This document shows, one piece after another, positions 1-8,697 of a stretch of 64,000 bases of DNA. A model generated the notes under the pieces. The model searched no databases and had not been told where the DNA came from. It saw only the letters and a program-made list of their open reading frames with translations. The position numbers and the translations under genes were made by a program. Position 1 is the stretch's first letter. Each line of letters begins with the position of its first letter. The DNA comes from an uncultured Eubacteriales bacterium. GTDB lineage: Bacteria; Bacillota; Clostridia; Lachnospirales; Lachnospiraceae. The stretch lies in the NCBI GenBank assembly GCA_949294665.1, contig CASFID010000075.1, positions 62,001 to 126,000 on the forward strand, in the 5' to 3' direction.

Positions 1-90
1 GAGGTGGACCAGGAGATACCAAGAGAGTATTACAGCGTGGTCGCAGAGATCCTTGTGCATGTGTACAGACTGAAGAAAAAATTGGAGTAG
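1..90 (+). CDS. flhB: FlhB, C-terminal end only
   Basis: The first 29 codons of the window, ending at TAG (88-90), form the tail of FlhB, the export-gate switch protein of the flagellar type III secretion system. The visible residues, IPREYYSVVAEIL followed by VYRLKKKLE, fit the last helix of the FlhB cytoplasmic domain. That position is directly upstream of flhA in most Gram-positive flagellar operons. The beginning of the gene lies outside the window. The stop is in the same reading frame as flhA, 12 nt before its start, so TAG must act as a real terminator here. Confidence 0.85.
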   Translation, partial: EVDQEIPREYYSVVAEILVHVYRLKKKLE

Positions 91-102
91 ATTAAACAGA
101 TT

Positions 103-2166
103 ATGAAGAGATTACTGAATAACGCAGTATCGCTTTTCGTGATAACGATCGTGCTGCTGCTTATTATTCCATTGAGTCCGGTTCTGCTGGACGTCATGAT
201 CATTATAAATATTTCCCTTTCCATGGTCATCCTTCTGATCAGCATGAATATCAAGTCGCCGCTGGAATTTTCCATTTTTCCATCGCTGCTTCTGGTAACA
301 ACGCTGTTCAGGCTCGGGATCAATGTATCTTCCACCAGGAACATCCTGAGGAACCAGGGAGAGGCCGGAGCAGTGATCCGCGCGTTCGGAGATTTCGTTC
401 TGCAGGGCAATGCGGTTGTAGGTTTCATTATCTTTATCATCATACTCCTTGTGCAGTTCATCGTTATCACCAAGGGCGCCGAGCGTGTGGCAGAGGTTGC
501 CGCAAGGTTTACTCTGGACGCGATGCCCGGTAAACAGATGGCTGTCGACGCGGACTTAAGTTCCGGACTGATCACAGAGGACCAGGCGAGGAAACGCCGC
601 TCCGATATTCAGCGGGAAGCCGACTTCTACGGCGCTATGGACGGTGCGACCAAGATCGTCAAAGGAGATGCGATCATGTCGCTCCTCATCGCGATCGTCA
701 ACCTTGTGGGAGGTTCTGCGATCGGTATGCTCCAGGGAGGAATGAGCTTCACGGAAGTCCTCTCGGTATACTCCATCGCGACGATCGGTGACGGACTTGT
801 GTCACAGATCCCGGCCCTTCTGATCTCCACCGCCACAGGTATGATCGTCACCCGTTCCGTTTCCGAAGGAAGCATGAACGAGGATGTGTCTAAGCAGTTC
901 CTTGCTCAGCCCCGCGCGATCATGACGGCAGGCATTGTCCTGTTTGTTCTCCTGCTCGTGCCCGGGATGCCCAAACCACAGCTTCTCATCATCGGAACCG
1001 TCCTTCTGATCGCAGGTTACCGCCTGTCTCAGAAGATGAAAACAATGGCCGAGCATGCAGAGAAAATGGAGGCAAAGGAACAGGAGACCGCAGCGCAGGA
1101 AACAACGCCCGAGGAGTATTACAGGGATATCAGCAATGTATACTCCCTGACAGGCGTCGAACCTGTGGAGATGGAATTCGGTTACAGTCTGATCCCGCTG
1201 GTGGATGAAGCGAGCGGCGGTAAGATGATGAACCGGATCGTGATCTTCCGCCGGCAGTACGCACAGGAGATGGGACTTGTCATCCCGTCGATCCGCCTGA
1301 GAGACAGCTCGGCTCTGAACACGAATCAGTACAGGATCAAGATCAGAGGAGAGGAAGTCGCAAGAGGAGAGATCCTGATCGATTACTATCTGGCTCTTGA
1401 ACCGGCGAATCCGTCCGGTGAGATCGACGGAATAGAGACGATCGAGCCGGCCTACGGCATACCGAGCAGGTGGATTCTCCCGGAAAACAAAGAGATGGCG
1501 GAAATCTACGGATATACGGTGATCGATCCGCTCTCCGTTATGGTCACGCATCTCTCTGAGACGATCCGCAGACATGCTTCCGAGCTTCTGAGCAGGCAGG
1601 AGACGGTACAGCTTGCGGAGAACCTCAAGAAGACGGCGCCGGAGCTGGCAGAAGAAAGCATTCCGCAGGTAGTTTCCTACAGTCTTCTCCAGAGGATCCT
1701 TATTTCTCTTCTCCAGGAAGGGATCCCGATCAAGGATCTGGAGACGATCGTCGAGACAGCTTCAGACTGTGTGACTGCGTCAACGGATTTCCATAATACC
1801 GTGGAAAATATAAGGATCGCTCTGAAGCGGACGATCACCAGAAAGTTCTGTCAGGAAGGACAGATGAGCGTGATCACACTGGACGCGGATCTTGAGAGGA
1901 TGATGGTAGAGAATCTGGTCAAGGGCGAATCAGGAGTACAGATCTCCCTGAATCCGGATACCATACAGAATATGATCACTCAACTCGGCGCAGAGATGAA
2001 GAAGTTCCAGGAGCTTTCGAGAGAGCCGGTGCTTCTGACAAGCCAGGTGCTCCGCTTCTATGTACATCAGCTTCTGGAACCGGTCTATCCTGATCTCCAT
2101 GTGCTTGCATTCCAGGAGGTAACGAACAACACGCAGATCCAGGTAGTCGGCAATATCACCCCGTAA
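103..2166 (+). CDS. flhA: FlhA, flagellar export gate
   Basis: This is the large integral membrane component of the flagellar type III export gate, which drives export and docks chaperone-substrate complexes. The N-terminal half (about residues 5-310) has roughly eight hydrophobic segments. The conserved FHIPEP-family loop follows segment four, with RFTLDAMPGKQMAVDADL around residues 135-152. The rest is the cytoplasmic docking domain. At 687 aa the length is normal. The start lies 12 nt behind flhB. No good Shine-Dalgarno stands at the right distance, so translational coupling to flhB is likely. flhF and flhG, which usually follow flhA, are absent here, and fliA comes next. Confidence 0.97.
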   Translation: MKRLLNNAVSLFVITIVLLLIIPLSPVLLDVMIIINISLSMVILLISMNIKSPLEFSIFPSLLLVTTLFRLGINVSSTRNILRNQGEAGAVIRAFGDFVLQGNAVVGFIIFIIILLVQFIVITKGAERVAEVAARFTLDAMPGKQMAVDADLSSGLITEDQARKRRSDIQREADFYGAMDGATKIVKGDAIMSLLIAIVNLVGGSAIGMLQGGMSFTEVLSVYSIATIGDGLVSQIPALLISTATGMIVTRSVSEGSMNEDVSKQFLAQPRAIMTAGIVLFVLLLVPGMPKPQLLIIGTVLLIAGYRLSQKMKTMAEHAEKMEAKEQETAAQETTPEEYYRDISNVYSLTGVEPVEMEFGYSLIPLVDEASGGKMMNRIVIFRRQYAQEMGLVIPSIRLRDSSALNTNQYRIKIRGEEVARGEILIDYYLALEPANPSGEIDGIETIEPAYGIPSRWILPENKEMAEIYGYTVIDPLSVMVTHLSETIRRHASELLSRQETVQLAENLKKTAPELAEESIPQVVSYSLLQRILISLLQEGIPIKDLETIVETASDCVTASTDFHNTVENIRIALKRTITRKFCQEGQMSVITLDADLERMMVENLVKGESGVQISLNPDTIQNMITQLGAEMKKFQELSREPVLLTSQVLRFYVHQLLEPVYPDLHVLAFQEVTNNTQIQVVGNITP

Positions 2167-2202
2167 GTAAGAATCCCTGGCGAAGGAAGTAGAGGATGAG
2201 AG

Positions 2203-3006
2203 ATGAGTCATAGCAGAGAACCATACGAAAATATGACAAATGAAGAACTTCTCGAAGAGTACGGCCATACCAGGAGTCTGGAAGTGAAGCAGGAGCTCGT
2301 CCTTCGATATGTATATGTAGTGCGGACGATCGCTCTGCAGATGAGGGACATCTATCTCGGCTTCACCCAGGTCGAAGACATTATCCAGGAGGGCGTCATC
2401 GTCCTGATGAATCTTCTCGATAAATACGACAGTACGAAAAACGCCAAGTTCGAGACTTATCTCTCCCGCAGGATGAGAGGGCTGATCATAGATATCGCCC
2501 GCAAACAGGAGTGGGGTTCCCGCAATGTGCGCAAGAGTATGCGGGAGATCGAGAACGCGACAGCAGAACTGACCGTGAAAAAAGGGAAAACCCCTGACTC
2601 GAAAACTGTGGCGGAGCATCTCGGGATTTCTTATGACAAATACCGCGAGATCATCGGGAAGAACAGTCTCCTGTCGATCGCTTCTCTGGACATGATACTG
2701 GAGGAGGCGCAGGAGAAGAAGCGGGCCGTCCAGGTACCGGCGGCGGACGAGGATCAGCAGCCCGAGGAGTCGTATCTGCGAAGGGAACTTTCAGAAGTCC
2801 TCGAAAAGGGTATCGACAGTCTGAAAGAGAAAGAGAAGATTATTATTTCGCTCTATTATGTCGAAGAATTAAATATGAGGGAGATCGCTCAGGTATTGGA
2901 AGTAAGCGAGCCCCGCGTCTCACAGATCCATTCAGGCGCGATTAAAAAGCTTAAAGAATATATTGAACGGGAATATCAGCTTGCTCCCGTTTCAAAGAAA
3001 GGATAG
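2203..3006 (+). CDS. fliA: Sigma-28 factor for late flagellar genes
   Basis: This is a sigma-70-family factor of the FliA/SigD/WhiG group (267 aa). Region 2 is visible around residues 55-105 (VEDIIQEGVIVLMNLLDKYD and the RRMRGLIIDIAR stretch). Region 4 at about 205-260 contains a helix-turn-helix (LNMREIAQVLEVSEPRVSQI). It should direct RNA polymerase to the TAAA-N15-CCGATAT promoters found in this window upstream of fliD, flgM and flagellin. Its anti-sigma factor FlgM is encoded at 14675. An AGAGG ribosome site stands 7 nt before the ATG. The gene ends in TAG, and the next gene starts 6 nt later in the same frame. Confidence 0.95.
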   Translation: MSHSREPYENMTNEELLEEYGHTRSLEVKQELVLRYVYVVRTIALQMRDIYLGFTQVEDIIQEGVIVLMNLLDKYDSTKNAKFETYLSRRMRGLIIDIARKQEWGSRNVRKSMREIENATAELTVKKGKTPDSKTVAEHLGISYDKYREIIGKNSLLSIASLDMILEEAQEKKRAVQVPAADEDQQPEESYLRRELSEVLEKGIDSLKEKEKIIISLYYVEELNMREIAQVLEVSEPRVSQIHSGAIKKLKEYIEREYQLAPVSKKG

Positions 3007-3012
3007 GAGAAT

Positions 3013-3762
3013 ATGTTTCAGGGATTTTATACGTTAACATCCGGTGTGCTTACTCAGAACCGGAACCTCAATGTGATCAGTAATAATATGTCCAACGCAA
3101 GTACCCCCGGATTCAAGGCGGACAGGATGATCATATCGGACTTTTATAACGAGATGATGATCCGGACAGGAAACAAAAACAAGTCGGATACTACGCGCAT
3201 CGGCTCGATGTCGCTCATCGCAGGCGGGGACGAGACGACAACCGACTATACGCAGGGAGGCCTGAGCGTGTCGAACAGTACGCTGGACTTCTCGATCCTG
3301 GGCGATGGATTTTTCCCCATTCAGACCGACAACGGCACGGTCTATACAAGAAACGGTAATTTCTCTCTGGACGATGACGGATATCTCTGTCTGCCGGGAG
3401 TGGGGAGAGTCCTTGGCGACGGAGGGACGATCTATCTCGGGACGGACAGGATCACAGTCGACGGGACCGGACGTATCTTTAATGAGCAGACAGGCGCTCA
3501 GCTCGGTCAGCTCACAGTCGTCGACTTCGCCGACTATGCGCAGCTGAACAAAGAGAACGGCAATGTATTTACGACAAATGCCAATGCCGTGGCCGCCGAT
3601 GCGGATATCCAGTGGAAGACACTGGAGAATTCCAACGCCGATCCGATCGACCAGATGACGCGCATGATGGCAAGCGAAAGAGCGCTCCAAAGTTCGGCTC
3701 AGATCCTTTCCATCTATGACGAACTGATCAGTCAGATGAGAACAATGGGACCGACGGCATAA
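3013..3762 (+). CDS. Flagellar rod/hook basal body protein (FlgF/FlgG family)
   Basis: This 249-aa flagellar basal-body rod protein resembles FlhO/FlgF. The N-terminal rod signature is clear (LNVISNNMSNASTPGFKAD, about residues 19-37). The D1-type core has GDGFFPIQ and YTRNGNFSLDDDGYL. The C-terminal helix LENSNADPIDQMTRMMASER is typical of proteins that pack into the rod through both termini. The start is 6 nt behind fliA and is preceded by AGGAG. It forms a tandem pair with the next gene, as flhO-flhP do in Bacillus subtilis. I cannot tell from sequence alone whether it is the FlgF or FlgG equivalent. Confidence 0.9.
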   Translation: MFQGFYTLTSGVLTQNRNLNVISNNMSNASTPGFKADRMIISDFYNEMMIRTGNKNKSDTTRIGSMSLIAGGDETTTDYTQGGLSVSNSTLDFSILGDGFFPIQTDNGTVYTRNGNFSLDDDGYLCLPGVGRVLGDGGTIYLGTDRITVDGTGRIFNEQTGAQLGQLTVVDFADYAQLNKENGNVFTTNANAVAADADIQWKTLENSNADPIDQMTRMMASERALQSSAQILSIYDELISQMRTMGPTA

Positions 3763-3813
3763 TAATGCCGGGCGATGACGTCCGTACGAAAGAGAAGAAA
3801 AGGAGGAAGATAC

Positions 3814-4527
3814 GTGGACACTTCATTTTATACGGCAGTGCGGGGAGCTATGACACAGCAGACGCATATGGATATCCTCTCCAACAACATAGCCAATCTG
3901 AATACGAACGGTTACAGGACCAAGAATGCGTCGTTCCTTGATCTGATGTACTATAATATCCGTGGTACAGAGGAAGATATGGGAGATCTCCGGGCAGGGA
4001 CCGGAACGGTTGTGGAACGGACAGAGTCGGATTTCACCAGCGGGGTTATTCTGCAGACAGGCGGTCAATATGATTATGCGATCCAGGGGAACGGGTTCTT
4101 CATGGTGAGAAATCCCCTGGATAATTCGGTCGCTTACACAAGGGACGGAAGCTTCGCGCTGTCAGAGAGAGCCGACGGATTCTATCTTGTGGACGCAGAG
4201 GGATGGCTCGTGATGGATGAACAGCAGAATCCGATCCGATATAACGGGACTGAACTGACGGGGAGACCGGGAATCTATGATTTCGTTACCACGAACGGAA
4301 TGCTCAGCACAGGCAGCAACAGATTCGTCCCGGTGGAGAAGAACGGCAATCCATATCTTGCGGGCGCCGAATCAAGACTCCTGACCGGAGCGCTTGAGAA
4401 TTCCAACGCGGATCTGGCTCAGGAGATGTCGAAAGTGATCATAGCTCAGAGAGCGTATTCCTATATACTCAAGATGATCACGACATCCGATGAAGTGGAA
4501 CAGACGATCAACGGATTAAGAAGATGA
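3814..4527 (+). CDS. flgG: Flagellar rod/hook basal body protein (FlgG-like)
   Basis: This 237-aa distal rod or hook-basal body protein has the N-terminal motif MDILSNNIANLNTNGYRTKN, the core YAIQGNGFFMVRN and a FlgG-type C-terminus (ENSNADLAQEMSKVIIAQRA). It is shorter than the usual FlgG of about 260 aa. The frame is open back to 3775, but a perfect AGGAGG (3801-3806) stands 7 nt before a GTG at 3814 and no ribosome site serves the upstream ATG, so GTG 3814 is taken as the start. It pairs with the paralogue just upstream. cheC follows after 13 nt. Confidence 0.88.
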   Translation: MDTSFYTAVRGAMTQQTHMDILSNNIANLNTNGYRTKNASFLDLMYYNIRGTEEDMGDLRAGTGTVVERTESDFTSGVILQTGGQYDYAIQGNGFFMVRNPLDNSVAYTRDGSFALSERADGFYLVDAEGWLVMDEQQNPIRYNGTELTGRPGIYDFVTTNGMLSTGSNRFVPVEKNGNPYLAGAESRLLTGALENSNADLAQEMSKVIIAQRAYSYILKMITTSDEVEQTINGLRR

Positions 4528-4540
4528 CACAGGAGAGGAC

Positions 4541-5179
4541 ATGGATAAGATGAAAATTCAAAAGTACGAAGAGATGGGCGCGACCGAACTGGATATTATC
4601 CGCGAGATCGCCAGCATAGGGACGGGATATGCGGCTACGTCGCTGGCAAGCATGCTCGGCAGTGAAGTGAGGATGACAATACCGGAGATCAACCTTCTCG
4701 GTTATACGGAAACGATAGACAAGATGGGAGATCCCGAGGAAGGGATCGCGGCAGTTCTTACACAGATGTCAGGGGATATCGAAGGGATCATGCTCTTTCT
4801 GCTCCGGCTGGACTTTATCAATGAAGTCCTGAGCAAGATGATGGGACAGACAGTTGACAGTTACGAGAACCTGACGGAGATGGAGATGTCCATGCTCACA
4901 GAACTCGGGAATATCATCATCTCGTCCTATGCAAACGCCATCTCTCAGCTTGCGGACATACGGATCAAGCTGAGCGTGCCGGGAGTGTCCGTCAATATGC
5001 TGGGCGGTATCCTGACAGTTCCCATGGCGGAGTTCGGCTATGTGACGGATAAGATGCTCCTGATCGACGGACAGCTCCTGGTAGATCAGAAGAGACTGAA
5101 CAGTACGATCCTCATGATGCCGGAGATCGAATCTCTTAATCTATTGATGCAGAAACTGGGGGCAGTGTATGAGAGATGA
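4541..5179 (+). CDS. cheC: CheC, CheY-P phosphatase
   Basis: This is a CheC/FliY/CheX-family phosphatase that removes phosphate from CheY and partners CheD in adaptation. CheC has two pseudo-symmetric active sites of the form D/S-x3-E-x2-N-x22-P. The second is intact: Ser117, Glu121, Asn124 and Pro147 with exact spacing. The first keeps Asp18, Glu22 and Pro48 but has Ser25 where the catalytic Asn belongs, so only one site is likely to work. The length (212 aa) is normal. The gene overlaps cheD by 11 nt, which suggests coupled translation of the two partners. Confidence 0.95.
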   Translation: MDKMKIQKYEEMGATELDIIREIASIGTGYAATSLASMLGSEVRMTIPEINLLGYTETIDKMGDPEEGIAAVLTQMSGDIEGIMLFLLRLDFINEVLSKMMGQTVDSYENLTEMEMSMLTELGNIIISSYANAISQLADIRIKLSVPGVSVNMLGGILTVPMAEFGYVTDKMLLIDGQLLVDQKRLNSTILMMPEIESLNLLMQKLGAVYER

Positions 5180-5645
5180 AGTTAAGATCGGGATCGGTGA
5201 TATGAAAGTTCTCCGGCAGCAGGGAACTCTGATAACATATGCGCTCGGCTCCTGTATAGGGATCACCCTGTATGATCCGGTGATCAAGCTGGGAGGACTT
5301 CTCCATATCATGCTTCCCCAGGCAGGAGACCAGGGAGCGGCTACGCCGTTCAAATTCGCAGACAGCGGCATCCGCGAGATGCTCCGCAAGATGGAGGTCT
5401 ACGGCGGAGTGAAGAGGCGGTATATATGCAAGATCGCCGGCGGGGCGCAGATGTTCCAGATGACAGGACCGATCGGTAATATTGGAGAGAGAAATATAGC
5501 CAGTGTGCGCCGGGAACTGGCGGCGCAGCAGATACGCATCCAGGGCGAGGACGTCGGTAAGAATTATGCGCGGACCATGCTGATGGATGTCGCCACCGGA
5601 ATCGTAAAAGTCCGTATGATGGGGCGCAACGAAATTATATTATAA
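5169..5645 (+). CDS. cheD: CheD, receptor glutamine deamidase
   Basis: CheD deamidates glutamines on chemoreceptors and binds CheC to stimulate its phosphatase activity. The 158-aa product shows the catalytic Cys29 in YALGSCIGITLYD and His46 in GGLLHIMLP, followed by the family segment RYICKIAGGAQMF. The ATG sits inside the last codons of cheC. The chemoreceptor at 19943 is a possible local substrate. Confidence 0.95.
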   Translation: MRDEVKIGIGDMKVLRQQGTLITYALGSCIGITLYDPVIKLGGLLHIMLPQAGDQGAATPFKFADSGIREMLRKMEVYGGVKRRYICKIAGGAQMFQMTGPIGNIGERNIASVRRELAAQQIRIQGEDVGKNYARTMLMDVATGIVKVRMMGRNEIIL

Positions 5646-5673
5646 CAAGCGGACAGAAAAGGGAGGAAAGAAA

Positions 5674-6594
5674 ATGGCAGAAACATCAATTTTACTTGAA
5701 TCAGGCACAAATGAGATTGAGATTATGGAATTCACGATTTATGGGGAGCTTTACGGGATCAATGTGGCCAAGGTAAAAGAGATCATGATGTCGGCGAAAG
5801 TAAAGCCGATCCCGCATTCAAACCCGTCAGTGGAAGGTATATTCAAGCCGAGGGACATTATGCTGACGGTAGTGGACCTGCCATATTATCTGAGTGGAAA
5901 ACCTACGACTCCTACTGAGAAAGATCTGTTTATCATCACCAACTTTAATAAGATGAACATTGCTTTCCGTGTGAATACGGTCGTCGGCATCAAGAGGATA
6001 TCCTGGGCGGATATCCGCAAGCCGGACAAGACGCTCAACAGCGGCCAGGAGGAAGGCATCGCGACCGGGATCGCACAGTGCGAAGGAGAACTGATCACGG
6101 TACTGGATTTTGAGAAGATCGTGGCTGAGATCGCACCGGAGACAGGCATCCAGATCGACGAAGTGTCAAAGGCTCCGGCGGACATAAGGAAAGAAGAACC
6201 GATCCTGTTTGCGGAGGATTCCCTCCTTCTCTCCAGGATGGTGGAAGAGTCACTGAACAAGGCGGGGTATACCAATATCACCAAGTTCAATAACGGACAG
6301 GAGGCATGGGACTACCTCTGCGAGATCCGCGATGACTCGGATCTGGACAAGAAAGTGGCTCTGATCATAACAGATATCGAGATGCCTGAAATGGATGGTC
6401 ATCATCTGACAAAGCTGATCAAGACAGACAATAAACTCAGAGATATTCCGGTCATTATCTTCTCTTCTCTTATCAACGAACAGATGGAGATAAAAGGAAA
6501 AGAAGTCGGCGCTGACGAGCAGCTCTCGAAGCCGGAGATCGGACACCTTGTATCCATCATAGACGGTCTGCTTGAAAGGAGGAAAAAAGCATGA
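5674..6594 (+). CDS. cheV: CheV, CheW-receiver coupling protein
   Basis: This 306-aa chemotaxis scaffold couples receptors to CheA and can be phosphorylated. Residues about 16-160 form a CheW domain (FTIYGELYGINVAKVKEIM and later ITVLDFEKIV). Residues about 180-303 form a response-regulator receiver domain with the phospho-acceptor Asp234 in IITDIEMPEMDG. The gene starts 28 nt after cheD, behind GGGAGG. Its last four bases (ATGA) contain the start of the next gene. cheA, cheW and cheB are not in the window. Confidence 0.96.
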   Translation: MAETSILLESGTNEIEIMEFTIYGELYGINVAKVKEIMMSAKVKPIPHSNPSVEGIFKPRDIMLTVVDLPYYLSGKPTTPTEKDLFIITNFNKMNIAFRVNTVVGIKRISWADIRKPDKTLNSGQEEGIATGIAQCEGELITVLDFEKIVAEIAPETGIQIDEVSKAPADIRKEEPILFAEDSLLLSRMVEESLNKAGYTNITKFNNGQEAWDYLCEIRDDSDLDKKVALIITDIEMPEMDGHHLTKLIKTDNKLRDIPVIIFSSLINEQMEIKGKEVGADEQLSKPEIGHLVSIIDGLLERRKKA

Positions 6595-7901
6595 AACATT
6601 TTGTAGTACGACGGGCGATAAAGGCCGCGGACGCAGATACCATACTGGGATATGAACTCTTATTTGAGCAGGGCGGAGAGAGCCTGTACGGAGAAAAAGA
6701 AAACTCGGCGGCAGACACGATCGCCAGCTTTCTTATGAACAACAGCGGCAAGATCTTCAAGGACAAACAGATCTTCCTGACGTTTACTCCGGCCCTTCTT
6801 CTGCGGAACACACCGAAGATATTCCAGAAAGACAAGGTCATCATCCAGATATCCGACAATCTGATCATCCATCCGCTTGCAATGCCGATCATCGAAAAGT
6901 ACCACAAGGCGGGATACCGGTTTGCGATCAATGACTTCCAGTTCTCGCCGAAATACTTCAGCATGCTCGACTACGCGGAATATGTGCGCCTGCGGATGAA
7001 AGAGACGCTTACGGCAAAGGAACAGACTTCCATGGAGAATATCATCAATATGACGCACGGATTCGGCAAAAAGTGCATCATAACAGATGTGGACACAAAG
7101 GAAGAATACGAGAAAGCGCTCTCTATGAAAGCAGACTACATCGAGGGGAACTACATTGCGGAGACGCTGTATGTGAAAGAGGAGAAGATCAGCTACATGC
7201 AGGGCAACTTCTTCCAGCTCATTGTCGCTCTCTCGAAAGAGGAACCGGACGTGACAGAGATCGAGGAGATCATCAGCCGTGACGCAGGACTGAGCTACTC
7301 GATCCTGAAGCTTGTCAACTCCGCGTATTACGCTCTGCGCCGCAGAACGGCATCTATTCAGCAGGCGGTCATGACGATGGGGATCAGCCAGCTCCGCCAG
7401 TGGGTATATATGCTGAGCCTGCGCGGGGATGAGAGCGAGGGATCGGATGAGATACTCAGGCTTTCCTTCCTCCGTGCGAAATTCGCAGAGGAACTGATCC
7501 AGAGCACGGATCTGAAATGCCTCACTGCATCCGAGGCATACATGATGGGTATGTTCTCCACGCTGGAATACATGGTAGACGCTCCGCTGGAGGAGATCCT
7601 TGCGGAGATCCCGGTCAGCGATGACATCAAGGCGGCGCTGGTCCGCAGAGAAGGAGAGGCAGGAAAACTTCTGGAACTGGTGATCTGCTATGAGAAAGCA
7701 GACTGGAAGAGTTGTCAGATGCTGTCAGAAGAACTCGGTGTCCAGACCTCCCAGCTCTCTCAGATATACATCAACTGTGTTGAGGAAGTCAGCACGGTAT
7801 GGGACAGTCTTACCGGCGAATATCCAAGGCCGGATGAGGCGAACCTGTTCGCTCCGAAGACAGGGAATGCGGGCGAGAAAATCGAGGATGTCCTGCAGTA
7901 A
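6591..7901 (+). CDS. EAL-like/HDOD domain signalling protein
   Basis: This 436-aa protein has the YuxH-type architecture. An EAL-like domain (about residues 1-195, with GYELLFEQ and the AINDFQFS stretch) is followed by an HDOD domain (about 200-400, with LSYSILKLVNSAYYALRRR). The metal-binding residues of active c-di-GMP phosphodiesterases are not evident. It is therefore more likely a regulatory or binding protein than an active enzyme. The ATG overlaps the cheV stop, so the two are translationally coupled and it probably acts in motility control. Confidence 0.85.
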   Translation: MKHFVVRRAIKAADADTILGYELLFEQGGESLYGEKENSAADTIASFLMNNSGKIFKDKQIFLTFTPALLLRNTPKIFQKDKVIIQISDNLIIHPLAMPIIEKYHKAGYRFAINDFQFSPKYFSMLDYAEYVRLRMKETLTAKEQTSMENIINMTHGFGKKCIITDVDTKEEYEKALSMKADYIEGNYIAETLYVKEEKISYMQGNFFQLIVALSKEEPDVTEIEEIISRDAGLSYSILKLVNSAYYALRRRTASIQQAVMTMGISQLRQWVYMLSLRGDESEGSDEILRLSFLRAKFAEELIQSTDLKCLTASEAYMMGMFSTLEYMVDAPLEEILAEIPVSDDIKAALVRREGEAGKLLELVICYEKADWKSCQMLSEELGVQTSQLSQIYINCVEEVSTVWDSLTGEYPRPDEANLFAPKTGNAGEKIEDVLQ

Positions 7902-7913
7902 AGGAGGAACAAG

Positions 7914-8690
7914 GTGGCAGTTACGATCGTATTAACCAATCAGAAAGGCGGAGTGGGAAAGACTACAACGACGGCAGCGCTTGCGGCAGGACTTGCAGCG
8001 GCGGGCAAACGGGTGCTTGCAGTCGACCTTGATCCGCAGGGCAATCTGGGATTCAGTCTCGGACTGGACATTGACTCTGAACGCTCTTCCACTATCTACG
8101 AAGTGCTGCGGAACAGAATTCCGATCCGCGAGACACTGCACGAGACGGAAGTGTGCGACGTCATACCGTCTAACATCCTGCTCAGCCAGGCGGAGATTGA
8201 ACTCCAGTCAGACGACAGAGTGACACTTTTAAAGGAAAGTCTGAAAGAGGTTTCAGACGACTATGACTATATCGTCATAGACACTCCTCCGTCACTTAAT
8301 GTACTGACGCTGAACGCCTATGCCGCTTCGGATTATCTGATCATCCCCATGGCGGCAGAGATCCTGAGTCTTGTTGGGCTCATACAGCTCCAGGAGACGG
8401 TGGAAGGAGTAAAAGCATCTGTGAATCCCGGACTTAAAGTGCTCGGGATTCTCCTGACGAAATACAACAGAAGAACACGTCTTGCGGCGGACGTCCTTGA
8501 GATGGCGTCGACTGTGGCGGAACAGACAAACACAGCTCTTTTCGACGCGAAGATCCGCGCGGGAGTAGCTGCTGCGGAAGCTCCGGCACACGGACAGAAT
8601 ATCTTTGCATACGCTCCAAGGTCTAATCCGGCAAAGGATTACGAGTGCTTTGTCAGAGAGGTGATGGAGCGGATCAAAGACTGGAAGTGA
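7914..8690 (+). CDS. ParA/Soj-family ATPase
   Basis: This 258-aa ParA-type ATPase has the deviant Walker A motif KGGVGKTTTT (from residue 11), the LDPQGN motif and a Walker B region IVIDTPPSLN. It starts with GTG behind AAAGGAGG (7902-7909). No ParB gene follows. Orphan ParA proteins in chemotaxis clusters of other bacteria position chemoreceptor arrays, and MinD-like FlhG counts flagella. A positioning role is inferred here from the setting between che and fli genes. Because flhG is missing behind flhA, this protein could fill that place, but it looks like ParA and not like FlhG. Confidence 0.85.
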   Translation: MAVTIVLTNQKGGVGKTTTTAALAAGLAAAGKRVLAVDLDPQGNLGFSLGLDIDSERSSTIYEVLRNRIPIRETLHETEVCDVIPSNILLSQAEIELQSDDRVTLLKESLKEVSDDYDYIVIDTPPSLNVLTLNAYAASDYLIIPMAAEILSLVGLIQLQETVEGVKASVNPGLKVLGILLTKYNRRTRLAADVLEMASTVAEQTNTALFDAKIRAGVAAAEAPAHGQNIFAYAPRSNPAKDYECFVREVMERIKDWK

Positions 8691-8697
8691 GGAACTT

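Noticed and set aside
802-1575. Long minus-strand open frame (257 codons) opposite flhA
   Set aside because: It lies fully antisense to a clear flhA, has no ribosome site or recognisable motif and is rich in His, Arg and Cys as antisense frames often are.
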